A DNA stretch of 64,000 bases. Origin: Pithys albifrons albifrons. Its lineage: Eukaryota > Chordata > Aves > Passeriformes > Thamnophilidae. Shown in pieces: positions 1-11,970 of the stretch (position 1 is the first letter of the stretch; each line of letters starts with the position of its first letter). Position numbers and translations under genes: made by a program. The stretch spans positions 36,707,724 to 36,771,723 of the forward strand of contig NC_092463.1 in the NCBI RefSeq assembly GCF_047495875.1. Direction: 5' to 3'. Under the pieces are notes generated by a model, which searched no databases, was not told the DNA's origin, and saw only the letters and a list, made by a program, of their open reading frames with translations.

Positions 1-950
1 AAACCTTCTCTGGCACAACTTCATGCCATTCCTTCAGGTCCTGTCACTGGTCACCAGAAAGCAAAGATCAGGGCCTGCCTCTACTCTTCCCCTCATGAGA
101 AAGTTGCAGACGGCAATGAGGTATTCCCCTCAGTCTCCTCCAGGCTGAACAGACCAAGTGATCTCAGCTGCAACTCGTATGGCTTCCCCTCAAGTCCCTT
201 CACCATCTTCACAGCTCTCCTTTAGACTTAGCTTGATATCTTTCTGATACTGCAGTGCCCAAAACTGCATGCAGTATTTCAGGTGAGGCCACCCCAGTGC
301 AAAGCAGACTGGCTGGTGATGCTGTGCCTGGTGCCCCCCAGGACATGGTTGGCCCTCCTGGCTCCCAGGGCACTGCTGACTCATATTCAACTTGCCATTT
401 ACCAGGACCTCCAAGTGCCTTTCTACCACACTGCTACAGTGCTCTCCAGCGTCTCATTCTCCAGTCTGTACATACATCCAGGGCTGCTTCATCCCAAGTG
501 CAGAAAGACAGCACGTGTCTTTGCTAAAACTTCATACAGTTGGTGATTGTCCAGCCCTCTGATTTGCTGAGATCTCTCTGCAGGGCCTCCCTGCCTCTGA
601 GAGAGCAAACAGCTCCTCATAGTTTAGTGTCATCAGCAAACTTACTTAGTATGCCTTTAAGTTCTGCATCCAAGTTGTCTTTGAATATGTTGGTAACAAC
701 TGGCCCTAAAAGGGTGCTCTGTGGGACCCAACCAGTGACCAGTCACCACCTGATGTAACCTCTGTTTTGCTATAAAGCTTTGTGCCTGACCCATAAGCCA
801 GTTGCTCACCTACTGAATGACATCTTTATCCATCCGTGTGCTGGACATTTTGTGCAGAAGGGTACTGTGAGAGACTATCAAAAAAAGCCTTACTGAAATC
901 CCAAAAGATTACACCAACTGGCTTCCCTTGATTTCATTTCAGTATTTCAT
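1..950 (-). mobile_element. CR1 LINE fragment with reverse-transcriptase region, 3' part cut by window edge
   Basis: Read on the minus strand, this segment matches the second half of the CR1 non-LTR retrotransposon ORF2, which encodes the reverse transcriptase that copies the element's RNA into the genome. The catalytic motif FADDTKL is legible at 620-640. Downstream in the sense direction, the typical CR1 words KLNMSQQ and QFWALQYQKDIKL fall inside 190-429. The sense strand then continues towards position 1 through the usual EGKPYE-like and serine/threonine-rich tail, and the element runs off the window. The reading frame is broken: a stop follows FADDTKL, and the conserved words lie in different frames. 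This is therefore an old inactive copy. The 5' truncation point is near 940-955, where the match fades. It is typical of avian CR1, which is usually 5'-truncated. CR1 identity is confident; the subfamily was not determined. Confidence 0.88.
190..429 (-). pseudogene. CR1 ORF2 remnant (segment after the RT catalytic motif)
   Basis: A 79-codon open stretch inside the CR1 copy encodes the segment after the palm motif of the CR1 reverse transcriptase. Visible landmarks are VLVNGKLNMSQQ near its start and HLKYCMQFWALQYQKDIKL towards its end. Between them the protein no longer reads like CR1, which suggests compensating small insertions or deletions. It ends soon after the DIKL word. This is a relic with no expected product. 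Confidence 0.7.
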
Positions 951-955
951 GTTGA

Positions 956-2899
956 AATGAGTTTGCTGGGGGAACTGAGGGGCTTGGTCAGCTCCATGTT
1001 TCTGTTAAATACTTAAAATGGGGTTCATAGAAGAACAGAGCAGAATGTATAGACTGCAGTGTTCTATGGAGAGGGATTTTGCTTTGCAAGTAATTTGCTT
1101 TTTAAAATTTGTTTAATGCCTATTAAAAACATTGCACTAAATGAGCACATAATATTTACACTGGCTCTCTGTAGCATTTTATATTTTTGTTTTAATTTTC
1201 AATACAAACCCCACAGTGAACAGAGCTTGGAAAATGCAGCTCTTACTACAGAGCTAACAAAGTCTAGAGAAGGTTGCTCCAACTTGCCAGTGCACAATTC
1301 CCCTCCACTTACTGCTTGTGTTCTACTGGTAGTAGTTCCACCTTAAAACACAGAAAATAAATAAAACAAAACTATTGTGCTGGAAAGTTCTGAGACCTTG
1401 CTGGAGAGCTTCATGTTAATATACCCTGGGCTTCTGGGAATCTGCTGCTTGTCAGCCCTTGAGTTCCTGATTTTTATATCAGTGCTTGGGCTAAAACGTG
1501 TGGGCAGGAGGAGCTCCCTGAAGGCATCTATTTGCAAGAAAAAAAGATATGAAAGAGACTTGAAGAGTTCTTGTTGCTTGAGAAATCTATCTTACTTTTC
1601 CAAAGGGCTTGTAAAATAAAATTGTAGATGCTTCCTCTCTCTCTGAAATTCAATGTGATGGGTAGAAAGAGTAGGGGAAAAAAAAAAGGAGATCTCTGTC
1701 AAGAGTTTTTCTGCTGAGAGGTGGTAAAAGGGACATGAGAAAAATGACTTTCCTTTATGCACCTATTTTGGTTTTGTTACTGTATTTTTTCCCATTATAT
1801 GATTACACATCCATATAAATTACTTTTGCTTTCCAGTAATTTATGTAAAATTTCAATTTCTTTAACCAGATTTTGTCTGGAATAGGAAAGCAGTTAGGAA
1901 ATAATTTTAGCATCTTCTGCAGAGAACTCTATATTCATATGCATGATTGTTTCATCTTGGTGCAAATGTGTTGCTACAGTACTTGTACAGTAGTCAGATA
2001 AAGAAAGAGTAGCACAAAGGAGAAAAGTTGTACCATGTTATTGCTGGTTTCAAAGTGTCATCCAGGTCTTGCAGCAGCAGCCAGAATGTGTTGGCTCCAT
2101 ACACTGAGTCCAGGGTAACTCTCTTCTGCTCTTTAGGGGCTCTTCAAGGCCTCAGTCCTGTCTGGGGATGGTGAGGGAGCAGTTTTGTTCTGCAGACGCC
2201 TTTGCACCTGCCCCTGCCGTGCATCCCCATCCCATGACATATCTATGTATCGTTAGAGTGAGTAAGTGGCTTTGGACATTCTTCTGGAGGTGGGGTTGTG
2301 TGATGTCTTTTTAATTTTAATTTTTGTTTTAGTCTAAAGGTGATGGGTTTGGGTTTTGTGGTAGTGTGGAGGGGGTTTTGCCCCAGCTTCCATAAATATT
2401 AGCTTATCACATTGCTCAGAAACTTTGAATGTTAAAACAGTCCTGATCAGGCTGGACAAGGTAAACAGGATTCAGGTGGTTTGGTCAAAGGAATATGCTA
2501 AATGCAGATTATACTGCAGAAATAAAAGTATGTAACATAAGGATGTCCTCTATCACTTGTGAGTTATGTTGAGACTGTTTCAAAAAGTATTCTTAATAAT
2601 TGTGTATCGAGGGCAAACTGCTGATGGAATAAACAATGAGAGGTGCCATGAAGCATCCTAAATGTTTGGTTCTGAGACCTTTTGTTTGAAGTGAAAATCA
2701 ATTCTCAGTTAAAGAACATTTTTATTTCCTTGCAAGTGAAAAAGATCCCATGATGGATATGCTGTATACTCTCTCTGGTATTTCATAAGCATCCAAGCCC
2801 ATTTTAAACATTTCATGCAGTGTTAAGGATTAGAAAATCCAGCTTCATATGAAAGCTGTTTTCTAAACCTTACTTCACTGTATAACTGAGACCCTTCAG
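956..2899. other. Non-coding, AT-rich unique sequence
   Basis: I see no exon, RNA gene or recognisable transposon. Open frames at 1059-1346 and 1377-1619 have no domain or family resemblance and are ordinary chance lengths. A short CT run lies near 1636. A somewhat GC-richer patch at 2080-2240 has no recognisable content. Confidence 0.6.
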
Positions 2900-2937
2900 A
2901 TTTATTTATTTGTTTATTTATTTAACCATTTATTTTA
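2900..2937. repeat. (TTTA)n simple repeat
   Basis: Imperfect TTTA/TTTG tetranucleotide repeat, interrupted once near 2925. It may be an old microsatellite or the remains of a retrotransposon tail, but no element body is recognisable beside it. Confidence 0.85.
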
Positions 2938-5900
2938 TTGAGAGATGAAATTTTTATTCTCATTCTTATGATATCCACATGCATGTGGGAGACATTGGTC
3001 TGTAGCCTTGCAATGTTCTGTTTAAATGTCCTTGCATTAGGTTGAGAGAGTCTGTTTTAATCTTTCCTGCTGGAGCTGCTGCACTTGGTATACATAATTA
3101 AACAGTCCTTAAGCAAGAGAAAAGCTTAGGCCCTGGTGCGTGAACAGGTTAACCCTTGGCACGCTGAGCTGTCCTGATTTTAGAAATATGTCTGCAGTGG
3201 TTATTTGCTTAGTAGTGTCACAAAAGTGTCAGATATAAATGTTTTACTTTATCTTTCAGATGGCCATTTAATTTATGCCTCTGGGTTGACAGAGAAATCG
3301 TGTTACATGATGCTGTAATAGTCTGCTGTTCTTGATTGCTCTGTTACAATAATGAGGAAGAATAAACCAACTGCTGTAAGGTTTGTAAGCTGCTAAATGG
3401 GCATTTAATTTTATGCGAGACTGTCTAGAGAGATGTTGCACTACAGTAACAGCGCTAATATGCCTTATGAATTGAAGTAGTGCTGTTGAAAGGTGTCTGC
3501 AGAAATAAAAGGAAATGAAGATGTTTACAGCAAATGTCTGTGTGATTGACAGTGTGAATGTTTGTGGTAGGAATTGCTATTAAGTCTGACAAAGAGGAGT
3601 GTTGTAGACTTGTAAGTGGAGGCTTCCCTCAGCTGTAAATGAGTTACATCAGAAAAATGGAGCATATGCAAGAACTTCAGAAAACATTTGAATAAATTGA
3701 AGATGTCCTCTTAAGGCTGCAATGATTCTTTAAAATATTTAAACCACAAAGTGAATAAATGGTACGTTTCCGTTTTCCTATGTCTTTATTGGTTAACATG
3801 GTGTCATCTGAGTGATCAGCAGCAGTGACCTTTGGAGCACTGTGGGTCAGATTGAGACACATAAGGAAAGGTGATGGGTTTTGTTTTTCTCAGTACAACC
3901 TCTTTGCCTATATCAGGAATGAATTTGGCCTTCTGTCTCTCTTCCTATTGCAGCCTGTACTTCTGTCCTGTACTATCCATGAGTAATTACAGCAAGAGCA
4001 CTGCTCTATTGATTTTAAATCCATCACCAAAGAAGCTTTTTTAAAAGGTTTTGTTGCAGACTCATTTTAAAGCCTTTTTTTGTTGTTATTTTTGGTTTGT
4101 GTAGAGCCTGCAGTTATTGTGCTGGTGGGTACATGCTGGTCCCAGACAGCCAGATTTCTGTGCTGAGCTGCATTGAGAGCAAGGACTTCAAAGCTTGCTC
4201 TCATCTGATAAAGCCACAAGTAGAGTGAGAAGACAAATGCAGGGCAGGGGGTAAGAAAGATCCCAGAACTTCTCAATTTTATATATGCTGAGCCAAACTC
4301 AGTGTGTACAGCCTTTGCCTCTGGTCAGTTCAAAACTTTCAAGCATGGTGTCACTCTTTGACAGATGTTTATGGGTGCTGTCACACTGCCATGGGTGCCC
4401 TTCTGGAGGTAATCAGGTTTTCTGGTTTTCTCTTCTCCACTGTGCTTGACCCTGAAGAATGGACATCACCATTTAGCACGTAGGGAGTGGGGAGCAGCTG
4501 TGCAGCTTTTCTGGGTACAGGCAATTGATGTCTGTAGGGACTGCAGGAGGCCAAGTCCACGTGTGTGTTGCTGGGTCACAGAATCCTTGCACTGTAACCC
4601 AGGGTAAAGTTCAGCTGGTGAAAGGATGTGCTTTCCCCATCTTTGTTTGCAGTGTGTTCCTGTGCATGGGATGCAACAGGCAGGTATTTAGCACTGAACC
4701 ACAGCTTTGTGCCTGAGCATCTTCTGTCAACCAGTGTCAAAATGTCAGTTCTTCTGTATACACCTTCATTGTTCTTTCCATGAAAGTGAGATACATGTAA
4801 TGCTATGTAAGCAGTGAAATTACTCGGAGAAAATTCCTTACCAGTTGACTAGTGTCCTTCTGTTCTGCTCACAAACTGTTCCTTCACTCTGGAAAGATCA
4901 TGAATCGGCTCACTGTTCAGTTTCAGTCCATCCTTTGTCTGCCCCTTTGCTGTTTCTTCATTGGAGTTCCCCTTACATGCAGAAAACAGTGATGAAGAAA
5001 TCCACAGGAACGAGTGGTTCCAATATTTACACAAGCCTGAATGTCTATGACTTAATTTTAAACTAATTTGAAATGTAAAAGCTAAATAATAGCTACTGCG
5101 TAATAACAGTGGTTTCCATTTAGCCATAGAGCAGAAGAGATGTATGATAAATGTGAGGTAATAAATGGTAAGTGTTTATTCTTCTCAGAAATGTCTGCTA
5201 AATGCAGCACAGGTCATCTCTGTTTCATTATCCTGAGTTTTCTCACTTTTTAAAATGTATTTTTTTCAGCTTTCCTGATGTGGATTGAAATACTGACTTA
5301 CCAGCAACTCATTAACTATATAATTTTATGGCTGTTTTATCATACAAAATAAATAGTGACTTGTAAGAGTATGCAGTTCTGTGTAACTGTTGTTTGTTTT
5401 TTATATCTAGAATGCTATATTTGGAATTTGTAATGGCTTTATCTGTTGCTGTCCTGAGGGACAATTGGACAATGCCTTCAATGTACTGTAGATTGCTATG
5501 CTAAATGCAGCAGGAATGGAAGGAAATCTGAGGTAAGAGTAGGTCTGTTCCTTTTTTTTAATTGAATTTTTTTCAGTTTAAACTCATGTGTTGCCTTTCT
5601 TTTTCCTAAGGTGGAAAAAAATGGTACAGTGACAAGAAGCTGATGCTTTCAATTAAGCCATTTTGCAAAATATTTAGTGAGTATCCAGAAACCATCTCAT
5701 CTACTGTGTCATCATTAGCTGTAAATTAGTATGCTGAGGATGAGTTGACAGTAACTCAGATGTAGAGTTAGTGGAAGAAGTAATTCCATCCCAGCAAAAT
5801 GTAAAACATAATGAAATGCAATATCAAATTCATATTTAAATAAAAACAGTTAAAAGAAAAAATGAGAGTTGAAGGGAAAAAAGTAAATATTTAACTTCAG

Positions 5901-8900
5901 CCATCCTGTAAGGTTTTTTCCTAATGTTTATATTTGCTTTTGGACATGATACAGGGTAGTCTACTTCTGGAAGTACTGCAGTTTAAAATCAATTTATGCT
6001 GGAAGATATTTTGCCATGATATACCAGTTTTGTGATGATTTATAGCAAAAAAATATCATTTTCTCATTTGCCTTCCTTTTTTGGGCTGGGGGCATTGGAT
6101 GGTTACATGAAGCAGTATAACCTATTAACTTTTTGAAATGCTGAAATGGAAAATATAGCTTAGGTGTGTTTTCACTCCTCATCATGCAGTGAAGCATTTG
6201 GAGCGGAATCCTTTAGTGCTTTGAGTTACAGAGCAGTTTGGGAGTTGATCAGTGGTTGCACTGAGGAGTTGATAGATAATTTGGATTAATTTCCATTTGT
6301 TGGTTCATGATATGGCAAAGAGACAGGTAGGCATTTATCCTAAATGACTGTAAATGGGTAACAAAATTTTTGTGGAACATAGAGCAGGTTGAAAGCCTTC
6401 CCTTTTCTCTCAAGTTAAAAAGATAGTATTTTATGAAGACCCATTCACTGTATTTTCATAAGATTGACAGTCCTTACCTTAAAGCAATTAAAGTTATAAA
6501 AAATCATACAAATCACAGCAAAATATGTAGATCACTTGAGTGTGGATTCTCTTGATGTTTCAAAATGTACCCTTCCCTATTTCTAAAATACATAGAAAAT
6601 TAGAGCATTCTCTTTTAGTCTGAGTTTAGGAATTAAATAACCACCTTAAAGGAGACTGTAGGACAGATTTTCTGAGAGGCACAAATTCCAAGATCTGTGC
6701 TACTCTGGTAACAGTCTCATGTTTGTGTTATATTTGAAACTTTTCCAGCCTATTTTCAATGACTCTAAGCAGCAGGACTCTGTACTACTCCTCTAGTAGA
6801 CTGCTGAAATATTAGCATCAGCAAACATTTCAAATCAGCTGTCTTCCAGCTCATCTCCTTAACTTCAGCAGTTTCTTTCTCTTTATTGATATGATTCTGA
6901 CAGGCCTGTGATTTCCATTAGGAGAAAGGATAAATAGATTGTGATTCTTGTGGTTCATGGAAGTCCACTGCTGTTATAAGAAGCTCTAGAGCAAGGATGA
7001 AGGACCTGTGACAGAAACATGTTTGCCCTTGGCCACCTGAACACCTTTTCCATTTTCTGTACTCTCTGCTGCATGGCATTAAGCTTGGATACTGCACATG
7101 TGGCCACTGAACATGTGGACAACCTAATATTTATGATCTGCACCAGGCTTTCTGTGAAAGGGGATGCTGAGGCAACCATGCTGTCCTGGGATGGTGAGTG
7201 AGGGACGTCATCCTGTCCTTCCCCTCCCACAGAAGAGAGGGCTTTTCAAACCCAACCAAAGATGACTGGGAAAGAGGATGGAAGGTGTAGGTCTTGATTT
7301 CACCACCAAAGACTTTAATTTGATCCCCCAATTGGAAGTGGAAATATGAGGTCTTCTGACTTATCCCCTGCAATTGGATTATAGAAGGGGAATGTGCTGG
7401 GAAGCATAAAGTTTTGGGGAGAGCAAGAGTGAGCTGTGCGTTGGTGTGCGCAGGCCTTAATGCATGCTGCTTGTGAGTTACCACAAAGCCAACTTGGATG
7501 TAGAAGCTGTGGACCAGCATCTCTGTAGACACATGCTAATTGTGTGCCCACTAAAGATGTTTGAAAATCCAGTCTGGGCTTTGTGAAGGCCATACCTCAC
7601 CTAGGGATACTGAGGTTCCCTAAGATGTGTGAGATTAGGAAGGAGTTTGCAGTGATGAATGGGCTTCATCAGGCATGTGTCTTCTCGCTGAAGGTGGTGG
7701 GTTTTTTAACATCAGCTGTACTGTAGATTGTCAGCATTACCGTGTTATTGGATTGTGACAAACAGGTTTTGGAATGGAAGTTAGATGGAAGAGTCTGGTA
7801 TTATTTATAAAGCCTATTTAGAAGACTTAAATTCTCTGTCCTCTTTCTGCCAGCGTTATTAGTGTTCTGCCACTGATATAAGTTTTGATGAATTCTTATT
7901 TAGAGAAACACAGACCTTATTATATCAATCAGTAAATATGCAGTATGATACAAGGGGATTAGCTGTGCGAGTCATCATCTTTGACGTGCTGTCTTTACTG
8001 CTGTTAGTCCTTCTCAGCAAAGGATCTTTCCTATATTTAAATCATTTAGCTGAAGAAAAATGAGATGATTACCATGCCATCAGACCTTTTTTAATGATTT
8101 TTGCAAAAGTCAGAATAGACTTGGTCTTATGAAAGTGGTGTTTGTTAATTCTGAGTACATATTGTATGTTTCTAAAACAGCAACTGTGATAGTATTAGTT
8201 CATCTCATTCCTCTGGAGAGGTGACAAAGATAATAAAAGACTAAATCAGATAATGATTTTTATACAGCAAACGTCTGCTGCTAAACAGCCCACTGACAAA
8301 ATTACATGATCTTTTAAAACCTTTTAGCACATGTAAAGCCTCTGGGATTTAACTGATTTGTATGAAACTGAATCCTTCCCAGAAGTTTCCCCTGTACAAC
8401 CGTGCTTCATTTCCAGAAGGTAATTAAACCCTTGGAGACGAGCTGAGTTAGTAGGAGCTTTGTGCTGCAGAAAATTCGGGGGGTGGGACTACCTGTCAAA
8501 TGATGATACTACTCCCCTTAATGAGCTTCCCACTGCCAGCATTGGTGTGTCCTTGATAAGTTGTATTTGTAGTGCTCCTTTCATCCAACGATGCTCTAGA
8601 GGGGTCTTGCTAACAAGAAGGTATTCAGTTCTGCCATTGAAAGGACAGAAAGATAAGGGTGATTTTCCTCTTCTTGCTAGAGTTCAGCTTTGCTGACTAA
8701 AGTTAAATTCCTCTACCAAGGATAAATCATTGGTGGCTCATAAAAATAATTTCTCCAGAGAAAATTTTTGGCCTCTGAAATAGGCAAGTTGTGGCAGGGT
8801 TTCCCTGAGGGAAGGCAGTCCTTTCCAAGCACCTTACCTTACTTCCAGTTATCCAAGCTTGAATACTTTGACTTTGCCTGGGAATTTAACAGGTTTCAGA

Positions 8901-10453
8901 GTAAAAATATTCCTAGCTAAATGCCAAAAAATTAAAGGTATTTGTCATCACTCTATCACTGTCTGTTAGGGTCTAGCCTAACCCACAAAGAAGTGGGCTT
9001 CCTGGGGCTTTTATTTTTTCCCTCTGCAAGCAGTGTTGTGTCCTGGTCCTCTGACAGGAAACTACCTTTTGGTTGGGGTGTAGTGTTCTTGGCAAGCCCC
9101 GTTTTGGTGCTTGGGCTGCAATTTTTATTTTTTCATTACTTTTTTTTTTTCTTTTGGCACCAAGAACAAAGGTTTTCTTAAATGTCTAAATAGTTCCACA
9201 GTATTTGACCCTTGCAATTTGATAATTTGTTTTTCCTTTTAAAATTGCTTTTAGCAACACTTCATGAAATTCAGCTGTGATTTCCAAGAAACCAGTGCAG
9301 TGTGATACAAAAGCAGTATCAGTGATTGGTCTAAAGTCTCTTAACTTTTTTATGACAATTAATGAGGCACAATGCTTGTTATTTCAAGGTGTTTGGATTT
9401 GGTTATATGAAATCTTACCTTATGTCTAGCTGAAAAAGGCACCAAGATGAAATTGTGAGGAAAAGTAAAGGCGTGTATGAGATAGATGAAGGATAGTGAT
9501 GTATCTCAGGATGGTCAGAGAATCATTTTTAGACTGCAAATAAGCTTCAGAAGCCTGTGACTTCAAGTCCTACACTAAAAAAATTGGCTTTCCTGAATTA
9601 GATTTGCAAAGATGCTACTGTTGTCAGCAGCAGCAGCTCCTGGCTCTGTGCTGAGCTGTGCTTGTGCTTGGGAAGAGATGTGAGGCACCTGCGGCAGTGT
9701 TTGGGTACCGCTTTGAGGTACATTGTGGTGCAACTGCATCACAGTTTGAGAACCTCCTATAGCTATACCACATCTGTCACACCTCTGGCATTTGATCAGA
9801 GGGAAGGGATATATAAAGGTTATGTTTCTGAGACCCATTAAATGTACCGGTCTGGAGAAAAAGTAATTATTTTCTTTCCTAATTTTGGTGACTTTCTGTT
9901 GCAATGCAAATAAAACAAGTATACTACTGACACAGGTGTAGCACAAATGGACACAACTCTGGAACTTTGCTGAGAATTTCTGTGGAAGCTTTATTTCTTC
10001 CTTAAAAGTACCTATACTTACTTCTCAAGGAAAAGGGAGATAATGACTTGCCAAGATTTGACAGCTTGAGTTAGCCACTAAGTGAAATTTGTGCTGTACT
10101 GGAAATCACAATATTTCATGTTTTTCCATTCTGGATTGGTAAGAAAAGCAGCCTATTACCTGTTTGTGTCCTGATACAAACTTGTTTTGACTGTTCTGAC
10201 ACAAAATGACATAATAATTGCCTAAGAAGGGTGGCAGTAGTAATGAAGCCAACTGTTTGACTGTCAAAATATTAAGTTTTGTGATATTTTTTTGTTATTA
10301 ATTTTGATGCAACTTCATTAAATATTTGCTGAAATCTGTGTGCATTCATTAGACTATTACATGCCATTCCATTTTTACTCTCATATGGCAGATCAGCCAC
10401 ATGGAGATTTCTAACCCAACAAATGTATGAGGGTGTCTGTTTGGTCACCACCT
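2938..10453. other. Non-coding unique sequence
   Basis: No exon with recognisable protein similarity on either strand. Frames such as 7131-7532 (minus) and 9575-9946 (minus) are low in recognisable content and lack domain features. T-rich tracts occur near 5548 and 9140. The stretch 8200-8450 has dense homeodomain-like TAAT/ATTA words and keeps a few CpGs, so it might be a conserved non-coding element; this is inference only. Confidence 0.55.
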
Positions 10454-10694
10454 CTGTGACACTTAATACTGACTCGAGCAGCATTCACTGCTGTGGGGCC
10501 TGGGGCTGCCCTGGATCAGAATGGTAGAAAGATGTCTAAGGGAACTTGTAAGGATGTATAATTTTTAACCTGCACTAGATTAAGTAAAGGCACATAATGA
10601 GGGAACCACGCTTGATTTTGAAATGCTCTTGAGATTCATGTATTTCAGCTGCTGAGACTGCAAGATGTGCTACAGTCCCTGAAAGAAGGATTGG

Positions 10695-10732
10695 CTAACG
10701 TCAGGCTAGTAGGTCTCACGACCTGACGCTAG
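10695..10732. repeat. Short inverted repeat (hairpin), CpG-containing
   Basis: Arms 10695-10705 (CTAACGTCAGG) and 10722-10732 (CCTGACGCTAG) pair at 10 of 11 positions around a 16-nt loop. The single mismatch is A10698 against C10729. The 38-bp unit holds three CpGs in otherwise CpG-poor DNA. The stem is too short for a normal pre-miRNA. Confidence 0.75.
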
Positions 10733-10799
10733 AAAAATGATGCATGTTTTTAGTAACTACTACAGTGCTTCTTTTCCTAATAATTGGAATCACATATAC

Positions 10800-10832
10800 C
10801 TCACTGTGACCTAGAGGAGAAGTCACAGTGAG
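10800..10832. repeat. Perfect 11-bp inverted repeat (hairpin)
   Basis: Arms 10800-10810 (CTCACTGTGAC) and 10822-10832 (GTCACAGTGAG) are exact reverse complements around an 11-nt loop. A third exact copy of the 9-mer CACTGTGAC lies at 11152-11160. It could be a paired binding site for a dimeric factor or a chance hairpin. Confidence 0.8.
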
Positions 10833-11360
10833 CAAGGCTTTGGTGTTGATGTCTATCAGGCATTTTGACAAAAAACAGACCAACACTTGGCCCTCTGTTG
10901 TTTTTACAGGCCTGATCATTGAGTCTAGAAATGAGACCAGGGAAGCCAAAACTCTGTCATTGTTTCATGCAGCAGAAACTGGAGAAGTCACTGCTGCTTA
11001 ATCTTTAATTTTTACCATGATATTAGAAGACACGGTAGCAGCAATGCCTAATAAATATTGCAAGGAGTAGCTCAGTTTGTCACAGATGGAAACAAACTCA
11101 TTTCATGCTCAGTAGACAATGAAATGAGTCACAGCTGTTCTCCCTGTGTTACACTGTGACACATTGTTCTTGTTAGAGAGCATCATGGTATGGCCCTTGA
11201 GCCCCTTGCACCCCTTCCTTGGCACATGTTCCTGAACAGCTCTCAAGGACTCGGTGAGTCAGCTCCTGTAGAAAGGACCAGCATGGTTCATTGTTATGGG
11301 GTTGGGTAAAGGACTGAGGATGGTTTTGTTTATTAAATAGTAATTGATAGGCATTTCTGT

Positions 11361-11970
11361 TCAGAAATTTGGGTGTAATAACACAGCAATAAGGTGCAAA
11401 TGCTTTTTTAGTGATAACATTTGCTTCTGTAGCATCTCACAACCAAGTATAATTCCAGTGCACTGGATGGGGAAACTACAGCTCCTGCACTGACTGTATC
11501 CTAGCACTTGTGTTGCCTCATGATATCTGAAGGCCCTGGCCAAGAATCTTGCTGCTCTCCACTTTTCTTGTGCTGGTGTTTCTGCCTTTACTACATGTGG
11601 TAGTCCACAGTTAAATATTTTACCCATGGCAGTTTTAAATTTAGACAGAGGTTCTTCCCATAGTTTTCCCTGTATTGCGGCTGGCACTGCTAGCCCTTGC
11701 ATACTACCTGTGAAGATCCCTATCATGACTGGAAATTGTTCCTCCTTTAGAAGGCTGCTTACTAGTAAGACGCAGAAATTATTTAGCTCTGTTACAAGCA
11801 ATCTGAGCTCCCCTGGGGCTGAGCAAACCAGTGAAGACATTAGGGTGGTATACATTAACCCCAACTTGTTTAAGCAGTGTTGAGTACACATGCACTGACT
11901 GTGAAGAGTGGTAGTACTTTGCCAGAAACATGCATGGTCTCTGTTTTCTTTAATTTTATTTTTTCCTTTA
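11361..11970 (-). other. Stop-poor stretch open on both strands; unidentified
   Basis: On the minus strand a frame stays open for about 200 codons (roughly 11970 down to 11361). It contains an ATG at 11891 that would give a 176-residue protein. On the plus strand a frame is also open from about 11525 to 11883. Neither translation shows a domain, signal peptide or family I recognise. No intact splice or promoter context is evident. The length is borderline for chance in DNA of this composition. It could be an eroded retroelement or retrocopy fragment, an untranslated exon, or chance. Confidence 0.2.

Larger units (their letters stand above)
10454..11261. promoter_or_regulatory. Candidate regulatory cluster: repeated CTGTGAC motif, two hairpins and two AP-1 sites
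   Basis: The heptamer CTGTGAC or its complement GTCACAG occurs six times: 10454-10460, 10804-10810, 10822-10828, 11079-11085, 11128-11134 and 11154-11160. A fixed 7-mer is expected far less than once per 700 bp on both strands. Two sites match the AP-1/Maf core TGAGTCA, at 11125-11131 and 11255-11261; the second continues to TGAGTCAGC. Two short hairpins sit inside the cluster. I know of no named factor for CTGTGAC, and an enhancer role is inference. CpG-depleted genomes are rich in TG and CA words, so part of the excess may be compositional. Confidence 0.25.

Noticed and set aside
7131..7532. 133-codon minus frame
   Set aside because: No domain or family resemblance, and chance length.
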